Part shown: positions 44,982-56,105 of the stretch, one piece after another | How the letters are laid out: the number at the start of each line of letters is the position of its first letter | How positions within the stretch are numbered: position 1 is the first letter of the stretch | NCBI RefSeq assembly: GCF_010731715.1 | Contig: NZ_AP022587.1 | Location: 620,001-684,000 of the forward strand | From: Mycobacterium stomatepiae | GTDB taxonomy: Bacteria > Actinomycetota > Actinomycetes > Mycobacteriales > Mycobacteriaceae | Length of the DNA: 64,000 nt | Direction: 5' to 3' | Notes under the pieces: generated by a model | Told to the model about the DNA's origin: nothing | What the model saw: only the letters and a program-made list of their open reading frames with translations | Database searches by the model: none | Program-made: the position numbers and the translations under genes

Positions 44982-45187
44982 GTTCGAATAGTAAGGCAAG
45001 CCGCCGACAGAAAGCATCCTGTCGAAACCACTGAAACCAAAGTGGTGCAGGTGATTTCGCGGCGCGATGTCCGCGCCCAGAGCTTGTTCCGGCCGGCGTC
45101 ACCCAGGAGGGTAATGCGGTTTCGCTAGCCGCAGCCCTGTGTCTATTCGGCCTGTTGGGAAACAATGAAGCAAGTCGTCGTCCGGGG

Positions 45188-45712
45188 ATGGCGATGGGAT
45201 TGACCGCGTGGGCGAACGAGCAAGCGGTGAACCGGAGGTGGATGGGCATGGCTCCCTTGCTCACGGCCTGCAGCGGATTCCTTTTCGCCGTGTTGTGGAT
45301 GGATTTGATGTTCGACGTCCAGGTCCTCGCGCATCGATCCGCCGGCGAGGAATTGCCCGAGCCGGTGCTCGCCTCTATCGCGGGGTATTACCACCGCGCC
45401 ACCACCGCGGCGCGCCCGATGAGCCGGCTGATCGCATTGGTGATGTTGATCTTATTGGGCGCGTTGGGGTTTCAGGCAACCCTTGGTCGAGACCTGGCTT
45501 GGTTGCTCGTGGTTTCGGCCGGGCTTGCCGGGATCCCGACGATGCTGGCGCTGACCCAGACGGTGCCCGACGCGATACGGCTCGGTCACCGCACCGACAG
45601 CGTTGCCGAGCAAAGCCACCTGGCGCGTTCGATCTGCCGCGATCACCTCGTCTGCGTCGGGTGCATGTTGACGTTCCTGCTGCTGTGGGTGGCCCGCGCC
45701 CTGGTGACCTGA
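45188..45712 (+). CDS. Integral membrane protein, unknown family
   Basis: Protein of 174 residues with about four hydrophobic segments: MAPLLTACSGFLFAVLWMDL, LIALVMLILLGALGFQATLG, LAWLLVVSAGLAGIPTMLAL and CVGCMLTFLLLWVARALVT. Charged loops hold YHRATTAARPMSR and LGHRTDSVAEQSHLARS. The start is uncertain: ATG 45188, ATG 45242 or ATG 45248 are all possible and no strong ribosome site is visible. I do not recognise the family. Confidence 0.6.
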   Translation: MAMGLTAWANEQAVNRRWMGMAPLLTACSGFLFAVLWMDLMFDVQVLAHRSAGEELPEPVLASIAGYYHRATTAARPMSRLIALVMLILLGALGFQATLGRDLAWLLVVSAGLAGIPTMLALTQTVPDAIRLGHRTDSVAEQSHLARSICRDHLVCVGCMLTFLLLWVARALVT

Positions 45713-45776
45713 CGCTTCGTAGTCGTTTGGCGTTAGTCAGGGGGTGCTGGCCACGTCATGGGCACGCGCACTAAAC

Positions 45777-45790
45777 TAGAACACGTTCCA
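45777..45790. promoter_or_regulatory. KstR-like operator before the nitronate monooxygenase
   Basis: TAGAACACGTTCCA matches the KstR consensus TNNAACNNGTTNNA at all eight defined bases. It ends 26 bp before the ATG of the downstream gene, the usual place for a repressor site. KstR represses cholesterol-uptake and degradation genes in mycobacteria. Confidence 0.6.
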
Positions 45791-45816
45791 ATTCGGCCAG
45801 CATCCCAGGAGTTGTA

Positions 45817-46947
45817 ATGCACACCCCTATTTGCGATGAACTCGGTATCGAGTTCCCGATCTTCGCCTTCACGCACTGTCGCGATGTCGTGGTGGCGGTC
45901 AGCAAGGCCGGGGGGTTCGGCGTACTCGGAGCTGTCGGCTTCACGCCCGAGCAATTGGAGATCGAGCTCAACTGGATTGACGAGAACATCGGCGACCACC
46001 CATACGGCGTCGACATCGTGATCCCGAACAAGTACGAGGGCATGGACTCGCACCTGTCGGCCGAGGAGCTTGCCGAGACGCTGCGCAAGATGGTGCCCCA
46101 GGAGCACCTGGACTTCGGCAAGAAGATCCTCGCCGATCACGGCGTGCCCGTCGAGGACAGCGACGGCGACAGCCTGCAGCTGCTTGGCTGGACCGAGGTG
46201 ACGGCCACGCCGCAGGTCGAGGTGGCGCTCAAGCACCCGAAGGTCAAGATGATCGCCAACGCGCTCGGCACCCCGCCGGCGGAGATGATCAAGCACATCC
46301 ACGAGGCAGGACTGAAGGTGGCCGCGCTGTGCGGCTCCCCCTCGCAGGCGCGCAAGCACGCGGACGCCGGCGTCGACATCATCATCGCCCAGGGCGGCGA
46401 GGCCGGCGGGCACTGTGGCGAGGTGGGTTCAATCGTGCTGTGGCCCCAGGTCGTCAAGGAGGTCGCCCCGGTCCCCGTCCTGGGCGCGGGCGGCATCGGC
46501 AGCGGCCAGCAGATCGCCGCGGCGTTGGCGCTGGGCTGTCAGGGCGCTTGGACCGGCTCGCAGTGGCTGATGGTCGAGGAATCCTCGAACACCCCGGTTC
46601 AGCAGCAGGCCTACGTCAAGGCCGGCAGCCGCGACACCGTGCGGAGCCGCTCGTTCACCGGCAAGCCGGCCCGCATGCTGCGCAACGACTGGACCGAGGC
46701 GTGGGAGAAGCCGGACAACCCAAAGCCGCTCGGTATGCCGTTGCAGTACATGGTTTCCGGTATGGCGGTGCGGGCCACGAACCGCTACCCCAACGAATCC
46801 GTTGACGTGGCGTTCAACCCCGTCGGTCAGGTCGTCGGCCAGTTCAGCAAGGTGGAGAAGACGTCGACCGTGATCGAGCGCTGGGTGCAGGAGTACCTGG
46901 AGGCGACGGCCAAGCTCGACGAGCTGAACGAGGCCGCCAGCGTCTAG
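45817..46947 (+). CDS. Nitronate monooxygenase-like flavoprotein (Rv1894c homologue)
   Basis: FMN-dependent TIM-barrel enzyme of 376 residues, larger than the one at 27318. Seen: CDELGIEFPIFAFTHCRDVV, SKAGGFGVLGAVGFTPEQLE, AGVDIIIAQGGEAGGHCGEV with the active-site histidine region, LGAGGIGSGQQIAAALALGC and AWTGSQWLM. The place and length match Rv1894c. A perfect KstR-like box lies just upstream, so expression may rise on cholesterol; that is inference. Likely an enoyl- or quinone-type redox enzyme rather than a true nitronate oxidase. Confidence 0.92.
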   Translation: MHTPICDELGIEFPIFAFTHCRDVVVAVSKAGGFGVLGAVGFTPEQLEIELNWIDENIGDHPYGVDIVIPNKYEGMDSHLSAEELAETLRKMVPQEHLDFGKKILADHGVPVEDSDGDSLQLLGWTEVTATPQVEVALKHPKVKMIANALGTPPAEMIKHIHEAGLKVAALCGSPSQARKHADAGVDIIIAQGGEAGGHCGEVGSIVLWPQVVKEVAPVPVLGAGGIGSGQQIAAALALGCQGAWTGSQWLMVEESSNTPVQQQAYVKAGSRDTVRSRSFTGKPARMLRNDWTEAWEKPDNPKPLGMPLQYMVSGMAVRATNRYPNESVDVAFNPVGQVVGQFSKVEKTSTVIERWVQEYLEATAKLDELNEAASV

Positions 46948-46973
46948 CGGCGACTACTCGTCGTCGGCTAGTG

Positions 46974-47198
46974 CTAGTCCTCTTCTACGTCGTACTTGCC
47001 GCCAGTGAAGACTTCCTTGGTTCGTTCCACGGCGTGAGTGGCGATGTCGATGGAATTCTCGACGATGCCGCTGACCCCTCCCTTGAGGTCGCCGCGGATG
47101 ATGTCACTGGCGTTTTCGACGATGTCCGAAGCTTTTTCGACGGCATTGGTCGCGATGTCCTTGACCGCGTCCACGGCGTCTCTGGGGTTGACCGCCAC
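46974..47198 (-). CDS. Small amphipathic helical protein (Rv1893 homologue)
   Basis: Protein of 74 residues, almost entirely a repeating amphipathic helix: AVDAVKDIATNAVEKASDIV, ENASDIIRGDLKGGVSGIV and NSIDIATHAVERTKEVF. The 11-residue-like pattern of Ala, Val, Ile and charged residues recalls LEA/CsbD-like stress proteins or apolipoprotein-type lipid binders. GTG start at 47198. It corresponds to Rv1893. No signal peptide. Confidence 0.78.
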   Translation of the reverse strand: MAVNPRDAVDAVKDIATNAVEKASDIVENASDIIRGDLKGGVSGIVENSIDIATHAVERTKEVFTGGKYDVEED

Positions 47199-47254
47199 CG
47201 GAGTTTCCTAATCGTTGCGGGACTTGAACAGAACGTGGTTATGACTCTAGAGGG

Positions 47255-47545
47255 TCAGTAATTGACCAGGGAGCGCCAATAGTCCTCGGGGATTTCGGCA
47301 CCCGAACGCAGAATCCGGGCCAACCCCACCGCCATCGCGATGCCGAGCAGCCCCAGCCACAGCCCCGCCAACCCGATCACCGCCCACAACGCGGCGGTCA
47401 CGGCGGGCCACGGGGACAAGACCGCGAGCACCGGAGCAAAGAAGAAACCGGTCCCGATGTACCAGGCCGAGCCGGCCCGGTCGGTCGTCAGCACGATGCG
47501 CAGCCACCGGGGAATCGGAGTTTGCGCCGGCTGACGTTCGCCCAT
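47255..47545 (-). CDS. Small membrane protein (Rv1892 homologue)
   Basis: Protein of 96 residues with two or three hydrophobic segments (SAWYIGTGFFFAPVLAVLSP, AVTAALWAVIGLAGLWLGLL, GIAMAVGLARIL). The ATG at 47545 is only 5 bp from the stop of the exported protein upstream, so the two form an operon. It corresponds to Rv1892. Function unknown. Confidence 0.78.
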   Translation of the reverse strand: MGERQPAQTPIPRWLRIVLTTDRAGSAWYIGTGFFFAPVLAVLSPWPAVTAALWAVIGLAGLWLGLLGIAMAVGLARILRSGAEIPEDYWRSLVNY

Positions 47546-47550
47546 GATCG

Positions 47551-47949
47551 TTATCCGGAAGGCGGGAAGAACCCCGCGCCGGTGAACCAGCCCTCTTGCC
47601 AGCCCTGAGCTCCCAAGCAGAGCATCGGAAGTCCCCGGTCCGACTGGGCCGCGGTCTGCGGGCCCGGGCACTTGGCCCCGGCCTGCTGGACGCCGTACAG
47701 CGGATACGAGATCACCCAGTAACCGGTGGTCGCCGCCGGGAACTGGTTCGGCGGCGGAAAATGGCAGGCCTCGGCCTGGCCGCTGGGGCCTCTGCCGAAG
47801 ATGAAGCGTTCGTAGTTGTCGCACGGTGCGCCTAACGAGGCCTGATAGTTCATGTTCGGCACATCGCCCTCATAGCCGGCTGCCGCACACGGCGCCACGC
47901 TGATGGCGCCGCCCGTGATCGCGGCGACGGCGAGTACTTCGCGAATCAT
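47551..47949 (-). CDS. Exported protein (Rv1891 homologue)
   Basis: Protein of 132 residues with a signal peptide (VLAVAAITGGAISVAPCAAA) and a mature domain with several cysteines: APCDNYERFIFGRGPSGQAE, ACHFPPPNQFP, AKCPGPQTA, PMLCLGAQGW. The paired cysteines suggest disulfides outside the cytoplasm. AAGGGG lies 9 bp before the ATG at 47949. It corresponds to Rv1891. Function unknown. Confidence 0.82.
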   Translation of the reverse strand: MIREVLAVAAITGGAISVAPCAAAGYEGDVPNMNYQASLGAPCDNYERFIFGRGPSGQAEACHFPPPNQFPAATTGYWVISYPLYGVQQAGAKCPGPQTAAQSDRGLPMLCLGAQGWQEGWFTGAGFFPPSG

Positions 47950-48270
47950 GCGCTTCCACCCCTTCGCGTCAGCGTCAGCCGGTCCGTTAGCGCCGGTGAC
48001 CTGGACAAAGCATATCGATTGTGGTCCAGGCCACAAGGCCCGGGCGAGCGAAAGGGGCCGCGGGACTCCCGAGCCGGTGGTGACGATGCATTTCGGTCGA
48101 CGTCGCCGCTGGTGCGGTCCGGGCGGGCACGCCGCCCGGACCGCGTCGTCGGTGAACATGTTGCAATTTGGTCGGTCGATGTTGTGTCAATGCTTCCCAA
48201 CGATGGTGTTCCAGTGGTTTATTTGGCACAAGACTTACGACTAGAAGACTTCGTATCGAGGAGTGGGGCC

Positions 48271-49557
48271 TTGTCAACTACTAAGACGACCACCAAGCCG
48301 ATCCCAAATCTCCCGCCGGGGTTTGATTTCACCGATCCTGACATCCACGCGGAGCGACTGCCGGTGGAAGAACTGGCCGAGCTGCGACGCACCGCGCCGA
48401 TCTGGTGGAACGAACAGCCCAACGGCTGCGGCGGGTTCGACGACGGCGGCTTCTGGGTCGTCTCCAAGCACAAGGACGTCAAAGAGGTTTCCCGGCGCAG
48501 CGACGTGTTCTCCAGCCTGGAGAACACCGCCCTGCCCCGCTACAAAGACGGCACGGTGCAACAGCAGCGCGAGACAGGCAAATTCGTGCTGCTCAACATG
48601 GACGCCCCGCAGCACACCCACCTGCGCAAGATCATCTCGCGAGGCTTCACGCCCCGCGCGGTCGAGCGCCTGCGCGATGACCTCAGGGCACGGGCCCGCC
48701 AGATCGTCGAGGCCGCCGCGGCCGAGGGCGCCGGAGACTTCGTCGAACAGGTGTCCTGTGAGCTTCCGCTGCAGGCGATTGCGGGTCTGCTCGGTGTGCT
48801 GCAGGAAGACCGCATGAAGCTATTCCACTGGTCGAACGAGATGGTGGGTGATCAGGATCCCGAGTTCGCCCGTAACGATGCGATGGGCGCCTCGATCGAA
48901 CTGATCACTTACGCCATGCAATTGGCCGCCGACCGGGCCCAGAACCCGGGTGAAGACATCGTCACCAAACTGATCGAGGCCGACGTCGACGGCCACAAGC
49001 TCTCCGACGACGAATTCGGCTTTTTCGTGATCCTGCTGTCGGTCGCCGGGAACGAGACCACCCGCAACTCCATCACCCAGGGAATGATGGCTTTCACCGA
49101 CTTCCCCGACCAGTGGGAGCTGTACAAGCGGGAGCGTCCGGTCACCACCGCCGACGAGATCGTCCGCTGGGCCACTCCGGTCACGTCCTTCCAGCGCACC
49201 GCCCTGGAGGACTACGAGCTGTCCGGGGTGCAGATCAAGAAGGGTCAGCGCGTCGTAATGGTTTATCGCTCAGCCAATTTCGACGAGGAAGTGTTCGAGG
49301 ACCCGTTCTCCTTCAACATCCTGCGCGATCCCAATCCCCATGTGGGATTTGGCGGTACGGGTGCGCATTACTGCATCGGAGCCAACTTGGCGCGGATGAC
49401 GATCGACCTGATGTTCAACGCCATCGCCGACGTGATGCCGGACATGAAATCGGTCGGCCAGCCCGAGCGATTGCGGTCGGGCTGGCTCAACGGAATCAAG
49501 CATTGGCAGGTGGATTACAACACCAACGCGTCCGGGGGAAGCCCGGTCACGCACTGA
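48271..49557 (+). CDS. Cytochrome P450, CYP125-like
   Basis: P450 of 428 residues very similar in layout to CYP125 (Rv3545c), the enzyme that hydroxylates the C26/C27 of cholesterol. Seen: PNLPPGFDFTDPDIHAERLP, LNMDAPQHTHLRKIISRGFT, SCELPLQAIAGLLGVLQEDR, the I-helix VAGNETTRNSITQGMM, and the haem loop FGGTGAHYCIGANLAR with the ligand Cys near residue 368. TTG 48271 is chosen because GAGGAG sits 7 bp upstream and it gives the CYP125 N-terminus; ATG starts further upstream have no similarity. Not in the M. tuberculosis Rv1891-Rv1890c gap, so this is an insertion. A zinc dehydrogenase follows. Confidence 0.92.
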   Translation: MSTTKTTTKPIPNLPPGFDFTDPDIHAERLPVEELAELRRTAPIWWNEQPNGCGGFDDGGFWVVSKHKDVKEVSRRSDVFSSLENTALPRYKDGTVQQQRETGKFVLLNMDAPQHTHLRKIISRGFTPRAVERLRDDLRARARQIVEAAAAEGAGDFVEQVSCELPLQAIAGLLGVLQEDRMKLFHWSNEMVGDQDPEFARNDAMGASIELITYAMQLAADRAQNPGEDIVTKLIEADVDGHKLSDDEFGFFVILLSVAGNETTRNSITQGMMAFTDFPDQWELYKRERPVTTADEIVRWATPVTSFQRTALEDYELSGVQIKKGQRVVMVYRSANFDEEVFEDPFSFNILRDPNPHVGFGGTGAHYCIGANLARMTIDLMFNAIADVMPDMKSVGQPERLRSGWLNGIKHWQVDYNTNASGGSPVTH

Positions 49558-49580
49558 GACTCGATTCGACGGGGTAGACC

Positions 49581-50594
49581 ATGCCGACACATCAAGCCAT
49601 CCAAATGCATTCCCCCGGTGGGCCTTTGGAGCTGGCAGAGGTTGAGACCACACCTCCCGGTCGTGACGAGGTGCGGCTGACGGTTACCGCTTGCGGCGTG
49701 TGCGGCACCGACCGCGCGTTCGCCAACGGCGGCTTCCCGAATATGACGTGGCCGCTGACCCTCGGGCATGAAATCGCTGGAACCATCGCCGAACTCGGTG
49801 ACGGCGTCGAGGGCTTCGCAGTGGGTGACCGAGTCGCCGTCGGCTGGTTCGGCGGGAACTGCAACCGCTGCGACTCCTGCCGTAGGGGCATCTTCATTCA
49901 TTGCGCGAACATCAAGGTCCCAAGCTGGCAGTACCCCGGCGGCTATGCGCAATCGGCGACGGTACCGGCCAATGCCCTGGCCCGGATTCTTTCCGAGCTT
50001 TCGGACGTGGAGGCCGCGCCGATGGGCTGCGCCGGCGTCACGACCTACAACGCCCTGCGCCACACCAAGGCGTTGCCGGGTGATCGAGTCGCGGTTCTCG
50101 GTGTCGGTGGACTCGGACACCTCGGGGTGCAGTTCGCCCGGGCGATGGGCTTCGAGACCATCGCGATCGCGCGCGGCACCGGAAAGGAAGCCGACGCGCG
50201 GAAACTGGGCGCCCATCACTACATCGACTCCACTAGCGGCGACGTCGCTCAGGCGTTGCGGGCCCTGGGCGGTGTCACGGTCGCGTTGTGCACTGCCGGA
50301 AACTCGGCGGCGATGGCCGAGACGGTCGGCGGGTTGCTGCCGCAGGGCGAGTTGATCACCATCGGCGTGACCACGGAGCCGCTGCCGATCAGCCCGGTAC
50401 AGCTGATCACGCCGGGGATCAGCATTGTCGGCCACCCCTCCGGCACCTCGAAAGATGTCGAAGACACAATGCAATTCGCGGTGCTGTCCGGTGTGCGGGC
50501 ATGGATCGAGGAGTTGCCGCTGGCGCAGGCCGCCGAGGGTTACGCCGCGATGGAGCAGGGTCGAGCGCACTATCGCACCGTTTTGACGATGTGA
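49581..50594 (+). CDS. Zn-dependent alcohol dehydrogenase
   Basis: MDR enzyme of 337 residues with both zinc sites. Catalytic zinc: CGVCGTDRAFANGGF and TLGHEIAGTI; structural zinc: NCNRCDSCRRGIFIHC. The NAD loop is VAVLGVGGLGHLGVQFARAM. It lies 23 bp after the P450 and probably forms an operon with it; oxidation of the P450 alcohol product is a natural guess. Substrate not determined. Confidence 0.92.
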   Translation: MPTHQAIQMHSPGGPLELAEVETTPPGRDEVRLTVTACGVCGTDRAFANGGFPNMTWPLTLGHEIAGTIAELGDGVEGFAVGDRVAVGWFGGNCNRCDSCRRGIFIHCANIKVPSWQYPGGYAQSATVPANALARILSELSDVEAAPMGCAGVTTYNALRHTKALPGDRVAVLGVGGLGHLGVQFARAMGFETIAIARGTGKEADARKLGAHHYIDSTSGDVAQALRALGGVTVALCTAGNSAAMAETVGGLLPQGELITIGVTTEPLPISPVQLITPGISIVGHPSGTSKDVEDTMQFAVLSGVRAWIEELPLAQAAEGYAAMEQGRAHYRTVLTM

Positions 50595-50607
50595 ATACTG
50601 TCGGTCT

Positions 50608-51156
50608 GTGACCGACTTGTGGACTCTCGACGCCGCTGACGGCGAACTGCTTCTTCGTACCGGCGTCAAGGGCCGGGCCGCGCGGATGGGCCATCGCCTC
50701 ACGATCGCGATGACGCGCTGGCGGGCGTCCGTGCGCTGGGCGGACACCGATCCGGTCGCGGCCGAACTGACGGTCGAGGTGGACTCGCTCGGCGTGCTCG
50801 CCAGCCAGGGTGGCGTCAAGGGCCTGTCAGGTCCCGAGAAAGCGCTGGTGCGCTCGAACGCGTTGAACTCGCTGGGCGCCGCCCGCTTTCCCGAAATTCG
50901 CTTCACCGCGGACGTGATCGAGGAAACCGAGACCGGCTACCGGCTGACCGGCACCCTCGAGATCCGCGGAAAACAGCGCGAGCACGTAATCGACTTGCAT
51001 ACACAAGATCTCGGTGATTCCTGGCGAATGTCGGCCGAATCGACGGTTCGCCAGTCCGACTACGGCATCAAGCCATACTCGCTGTTGGTGGGCTCGGTGC
51101 AGGTCGCCGACGATGTGACGCTGTCTTTCTCCGCGGTTCACGCCAAGGACGAGTGA
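50608..51156 (+). CDS. YceI-family protein (Rv1890c-type)
   Basis: Lipocalin-like isoprenoid-binding protein of 182 residues: [74 protein letters not shown]. YceI proteins bind polyisoprenoids such as octaprenyl phenol. No signal peptide is present, so it should stay in the cytoplasm. GTG 50608 is 14 bp after the alcohol dehydrogenase stop, consistent with one operon. Confidence 0.85.
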   Translation: MTDLWTLDAADGELLLRTGVKGRAARMGHRLTIAMTRWRASVRWADTDPVAAELTVEVDSLGVLASQGGVKGLSGPEKALVRSNALNSLGAARFPEIRFTADVIEETETGYRLTGTLEIRGKQREHVIDLHTQDLGDSWRMSAESTVRQSDYGIKPYSLLVGSVQVADDVTLSFSAVHAKDE

Positions 51157-51241
51157 ACGCCACGGGCAGTACTCGTCGGCGCGTGTATCCTCGGTGAAGG
51201 ATTCATTACCACCGCTAAGTATCTCGCCGAAAGAGGGCAAA

Positions 51242-52171
51242 ATGCCTCGCACAGAGAATGATTCGTGGGACCTGGCAACCAGTGTCGGAGCGACGGCCAC
51301 CATGGTCGCCGCCGGCCGAGCCGTTGCCAGCAAGGGCGCTAACCCGCTGATCGACGATCCGTTTGCCGAACCGCTGGTGCGGGCCGTGGGAATCGAATTC
51401 CTCGCGCGATGGGCTAACGGGGAGATCGACGCGGCCGACATCGACGGCGCCGACGACGGCTGGGGTTTGCAGCGGATGGCCGACCTGATGGGTGTTCGGA
51501 CACCCTACTTCGATGCGTTTTTCCGGGATGCGATGGACGCGGGTATCCGCCAGGCCGTCATCCTGGCGTCGGGCCTGGACGCGCGTGCCTACCGGTTGTC
51601 CTGGCCGGCCGGGGCCACGGTATTTGAGATCGACCAGCCCGAGGTGCTCGAGTTCAAGAACTCCACGCTGGCCGATCTCGATGCGCGGCCGACCGCCGAG
51701 CTCCGTGTGGTGCCGATCGACCTGCGACATGATTGGCCAACGGCATTGCGAGAAAAGGGTTTTGATCCTACCCAGCCCAGTGCGTGGATCGCCGAGGGGT
51801 TGTTGGCGTTCTTGCCTGCGGATGCCCAAGATCGCCTGCTGGACAACATCACTGCCCTGAGCACGCCCGGAAGTCGGCTTGCGGCCGAAATTTTCGGCGC
51901 CCGTCCGGACGAAAACGCTGAGCAAGCGAAGGACATGGTTGCCGTCGCCGGTGACCGGTGGCGCGAACACGGATTCGATGTGGAACTCGCCGACTTGCGC
52001 TATGACGTCGAGCGCAACGACGTTGCCGCATACCTGGATCGCCACGGCTGGCGGACGGAAGTCCGGACCCTGAATGAATTGTTCGCCGCCAACGGCCTGG
52101 CCGAAGTGCCTGCGGTCGCAGGCAATCCCGCCTCCGACGCCTACTACTGCACCGCGATCAAGCAGCCCTAG
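51242..52171 (+). CDS. SAM-dependent methyltransferase (Rv1888A/Rv1889c-type)
   Basis: Class I methyltransferase of 309 residues, paralogue of the one at 38896: [60 protein letters not shown] and [25 protein letters not shown] precedes the ATG. Such families form multi-copy groups in mycobacteria; substrates are largely unknown. It overlaps the convergent Rv1887 homologue by 4 bp. Confidence 0.9.
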   Translation: MPRTENDSWDLATSVGATATMVAAGRAVASKGANPLIDDPFAEPLVRAVGIEFLARWANGEIDAADIDGADDGWGLQRMADLMGVRTPYFDAFFRDAMDAGIRQAVILASGLDARAYRLSWPAGATVFEIDQPEVLEFKNSTLADLDARPTAELRVVPIDLRHDWPTALREKGFDPTQPSAWIAEGLLAFLPADAQDRLLDNITALSTPGSRLAAEIFGARPDENAEQAKDMVAVAGDRWREHGFDVELADLRYDVERNDVAAYLDRHGWRTEVRTLNELFAANGLAEVPAVAGNPASDAYYCTAIKQP

Positions 52172-53298
52172 GGCTGCGGCGGTGCGGCCGGTGCTGTCGG
52201 ATCACCGGTGTCGCCGGGGATATGCTCGAGCACCCTCGTCAAGTACGGTTGCGGGCCGCTGGGATCGGACTGCTGCTCAGCCGGCGCGCCCTCCTCCGGT
52301 GTGCCGGGTCGCGAAACGGGTTCACCGGTGGCGGCCCACCGCGGTGCGGGTTGCTCGGTCGCCGGCGGCGCAACCGCCGAAGCCCCGGCTTCGGCAACCT
52401 GTGGCGTCTGCGCGTGCTCGACGTGCTTGCTTGCGGCGTGTCCGGCATCGGGAGCAAGCTGCATGCCGACGGCAATCGCCAGTGACGAGACAAAGGTGAC
52501 GGTGCCGGCGGCCAATGCGGTCACCGCGCCCGCATAGGACAAGTGCCCGGGCCGCCGTGGCGCGGTGGTCGGCGCGGGTTCGGCGGTCTGAGGGATCAGT
52601 TGCTCATCGGTGAACTCGGTGCTGCGCGCGGCGGCCAGTGCCGCGCCGCGCGCGACGGTCACCTGGGCCATCGTCTGCGCGAAGACCGGCACCGGCAAAG
52701 CCTTTTCGAGCCGCCAGGAAAATCCGTCGATGTCGCTGTCCGCGCCGACGACGACCACGCCGCCCGGACGCCATCCGCTGCGCTCGAACATTCCGGTCAG
52801 CCAGGATCGCAGCCCGTCGAAGCCACCGCTGATGTGCTTGACGACGGTCTGGGTGTCGCCGTCATGCGTGTCGACCATGGCGACCGTCGCCCACTCGTGT
52901 TCGAGAACGCAGACCGCCGTCTGCTCGTATCCGATGACGGGCGCGATCGCGCGCGCCAGGGTCTCGACAGCCTCGAGCAACCGGACCGGCACCACGTTGT
53001 CGAACCCGGCGTCGGTCAGCGCCTCCAACAGCAGTGCTGCCTGGGCGGCGGCCTCGTCGTTCCAGGTCACCCCGATGACGCGCAGATGGTGATCGCTGGC
53101 ATTGGCCTGCGCGTCTACCCGCAGGACTTCTTGTGCCACCTGCTCTGCGGTACTGACGGCGGGTACGCCGTCCTCGGCGTAAAGCGCCGATTCCTGGTGG
53201 TCCAGGATGGTGCCGTCTGCGCCGTGTCCCTCAGCGAGGACCCACCCGAAGGCGGTCGGCGTCAGTGATAGCCCTAGTACCGTTTGCAAAATTTGCAC
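52168..53298 (-). CDS. Rv1887 homologue, membrane protein with Hsp70-like N-domain
   Basis: Protein of 376 residues. Residues 1-240 have an actin-like ATPase-like feel ([94 protein letters not shown]). A single membrane segment follows (about residues 256-281, [20 protein letters not shown]), then a Pro/Ala-rich tail outside. This is the mycobacterial DUF7159-like group. Function unknown; it matches Rv1887 by place and length. GTG start at 53298. Confidence 0.82.
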   Translation of the reverse strand: MQILQTVLGLSLTPTAFGWVLAEGHGADGTILDHQESALYAEDGVPAVSTAEQVAQEVLRVDAQANASDHHLRVIGVTWNDEAAAQAALLLEALTDAGFDNVVPVRLLEAVETLARAIAPVIGYEQTAVCVLEHEWATVAMVDTHDGDTQTVVKHISGGFDGLRSWLTGMFERSGWRPGGVVVVGADSDIDGFSWRLEKALPVPVFAQTMAQVTVARGAALAAARSTEFTDEQLIPQTAEPAPTTAPRRPGHLSYAGAVTALAAGTVTFVSSLAIAVGMQLAPDAGHAASKHVEHAQTPQVAEAGASAVAPPATEQPAPRWAATGEPVSRPGTPEEGAPAEQQSDPSGPQPYLTRVLEHIPGDTGDPTAPAAPPQP

Positions 53299-54915
<1,617 letters not shown>

Positions 54916-54930
54916 GCCCCTTCGTTTCAG

Positions 54931-55518
54931 ATGTGGCTCCTGCGCTTGACGACCATCGTCAGGCGCAGTAGTGCGTTGAGGGCGCTGGTGACCGCGTTGC
55001 CGGCCGCCACGCTGCTGGCGACGCCGGCACGAGCCGACGCCAGCGCGCTGACCGACCTCGTCGATGCGGCCGCACAACGCTTGCAGGTCGCCGAGGCGGT
55101 GGCCGCCTACAAGTGGATTGCGCATGCCGCGGTCGAGGATCCGGACCGCGTCCAGCAGCAACTCGCCAAGTTGAGCGACGACGCCGCCAACGAACACATC
55201 GACCCGACCTACGTCACGCGGGTGTTCGGGGACCAGATCACTGCCACTGAAGCCATCGAGCACAGCCGATTCGCGGAATGGAAACTCAACCCGTCGAGCG
55301 CGCCCGCCGGCGCGCCCGACCTATCGTTATCACGGTCGACGATCGACGGCCTCAACCAGACGATGCTGACCCAGATCGTGGTTCACTGGGACCTCCTGCA
55401 CTCCCCGGCGTGTGCCCCGCAGCTCGACGCCGCGAGGGCCGCCGTGACCCATGCTCGCCTGCTAGACAGGCTCTATCAGCAGGCCCTGGCGCTGGCCACG
55501 CAGTCTTATTGCACTTAA
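54931..55518 (+). CDS. Secreted chorismate mutase
   Basis: AroQ-gamma chorismate mutase of 195 residues that converts chorismate to prephenate outside the cytoplasm. Signal peptide about 36 residues (cleavage after ARA). Mature region: [20 protein letters not shown] with catalytic Arg and Lys, [12 protein letters not shown], and a C-terminal cysteine pair ([14 protein letters not shown]) as in the M. tuberculosis enzyme (Rv1885c). It lies 15 bp after fbpB and may share its transcript. Confidence 0.93.
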   Translation: MWLLRLTTIVRRSSALRALVTALPAATLLATPARADASALTDLVDAAAQRLQVAEAVAAYKWIAHAAVEDPDRVQQQLAKLSDDAANEHIDPTYVTRVFGDQITATEAIEHSRFAEWKLNPSSAPAGAPDLSLSRSTIDGLNQTMLTQIVVHWDLLHSPACAPQLDAARAAVTHARLLDRLYQQALALATQSYCT

Positions 55519-55640
55519 CTATCGGGCCGTCGTTGCCGTGTGACGTGCCAATTTCATTGCCATAGAAATGCCATAGGCTTCTTATCTCGCGAATCAATCA
55601 AATCGGTAACGCTTTGTACACACATGCCGAACTGCTTGAC

Positions 55641-56051
55641 ATGAGAAACTTGGGGAAGCCTCTCGTGAAGTACGCCGTGGCCGGCGTTTTCATCGCGGCG
55701 ACGCTAGGTCCGGCGACCGCCGAGGCCGGCGCGGCGCCCACACCCAACTGGGACGCAATCGCGCAATGCGAATCCGGCGGCAACTGGCACGCCAACACCG
55801 GAAACGGCGCCTACGGCGGACTGCAATTCAAGCCCGCCACGTGGGCAAGTTACGGCGGTGTCGGCAATCCTGCCGCAAACTCTCGCGAGCAGCAAATCGC
55901 GGTCGCTAACCGGCTTTTCGCTGACCAGGGTGTGGAGCCCTGGCCGAAGTGTGGCGCTGCGTCCGGCCTCCCGATCGGGTGGTACTCGCACCCCGCGCAG
56001 GGCATCAAGGAGATCATCAACGGCCTGATCCAGGCGGCCGTCCCGCACTGA
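55641..56051 (+). CDS. rpfC: Resuscitation-promoting factor RpfC
   Basis: Secreted peptidoglycan-cleaving enzyme of 136 residues that stimulates growth of dormant cells. Signal peptide ([20 protein letters not shown]) followed by the Rpf domain: [20 protein letters not shown] with the catalytic Glu in [20 protein letters not shown], and [20 protein letters not shown]. The ATG at 55641 gives a compact signal peptide; a TTG nine codons earlier is possible. Length and place match Rv1884c, though the C-terminus is shorter than I recall there. Confidence 0.94.
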   Translation: MRNLGKPLVKYAVAGVFIAATLGPATAEAGAAPTPNWDAIAQCESGGNWHANTGNGAYGGLQFKPATWASYGGVGNPAANSREQQIAVANRLFADQGVEPWPKCGAASGLPIGWYSHPAQGIKEIINGLIQAAVPH

Positions 56052-56105
56052 TGACCAAATCGAGCGGGCCTAGGTTCACGCCCCGGCATGTGCTTGGATC
56101 GGCCA

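Noticed and set aside
48152..48165. GTGAACATGTTGCA as another KstR-like box before the CYP125-like gene
   Set aside because: It has one mismatch, weak symmetry and lies over 100 bp from the start, so I do not count it.
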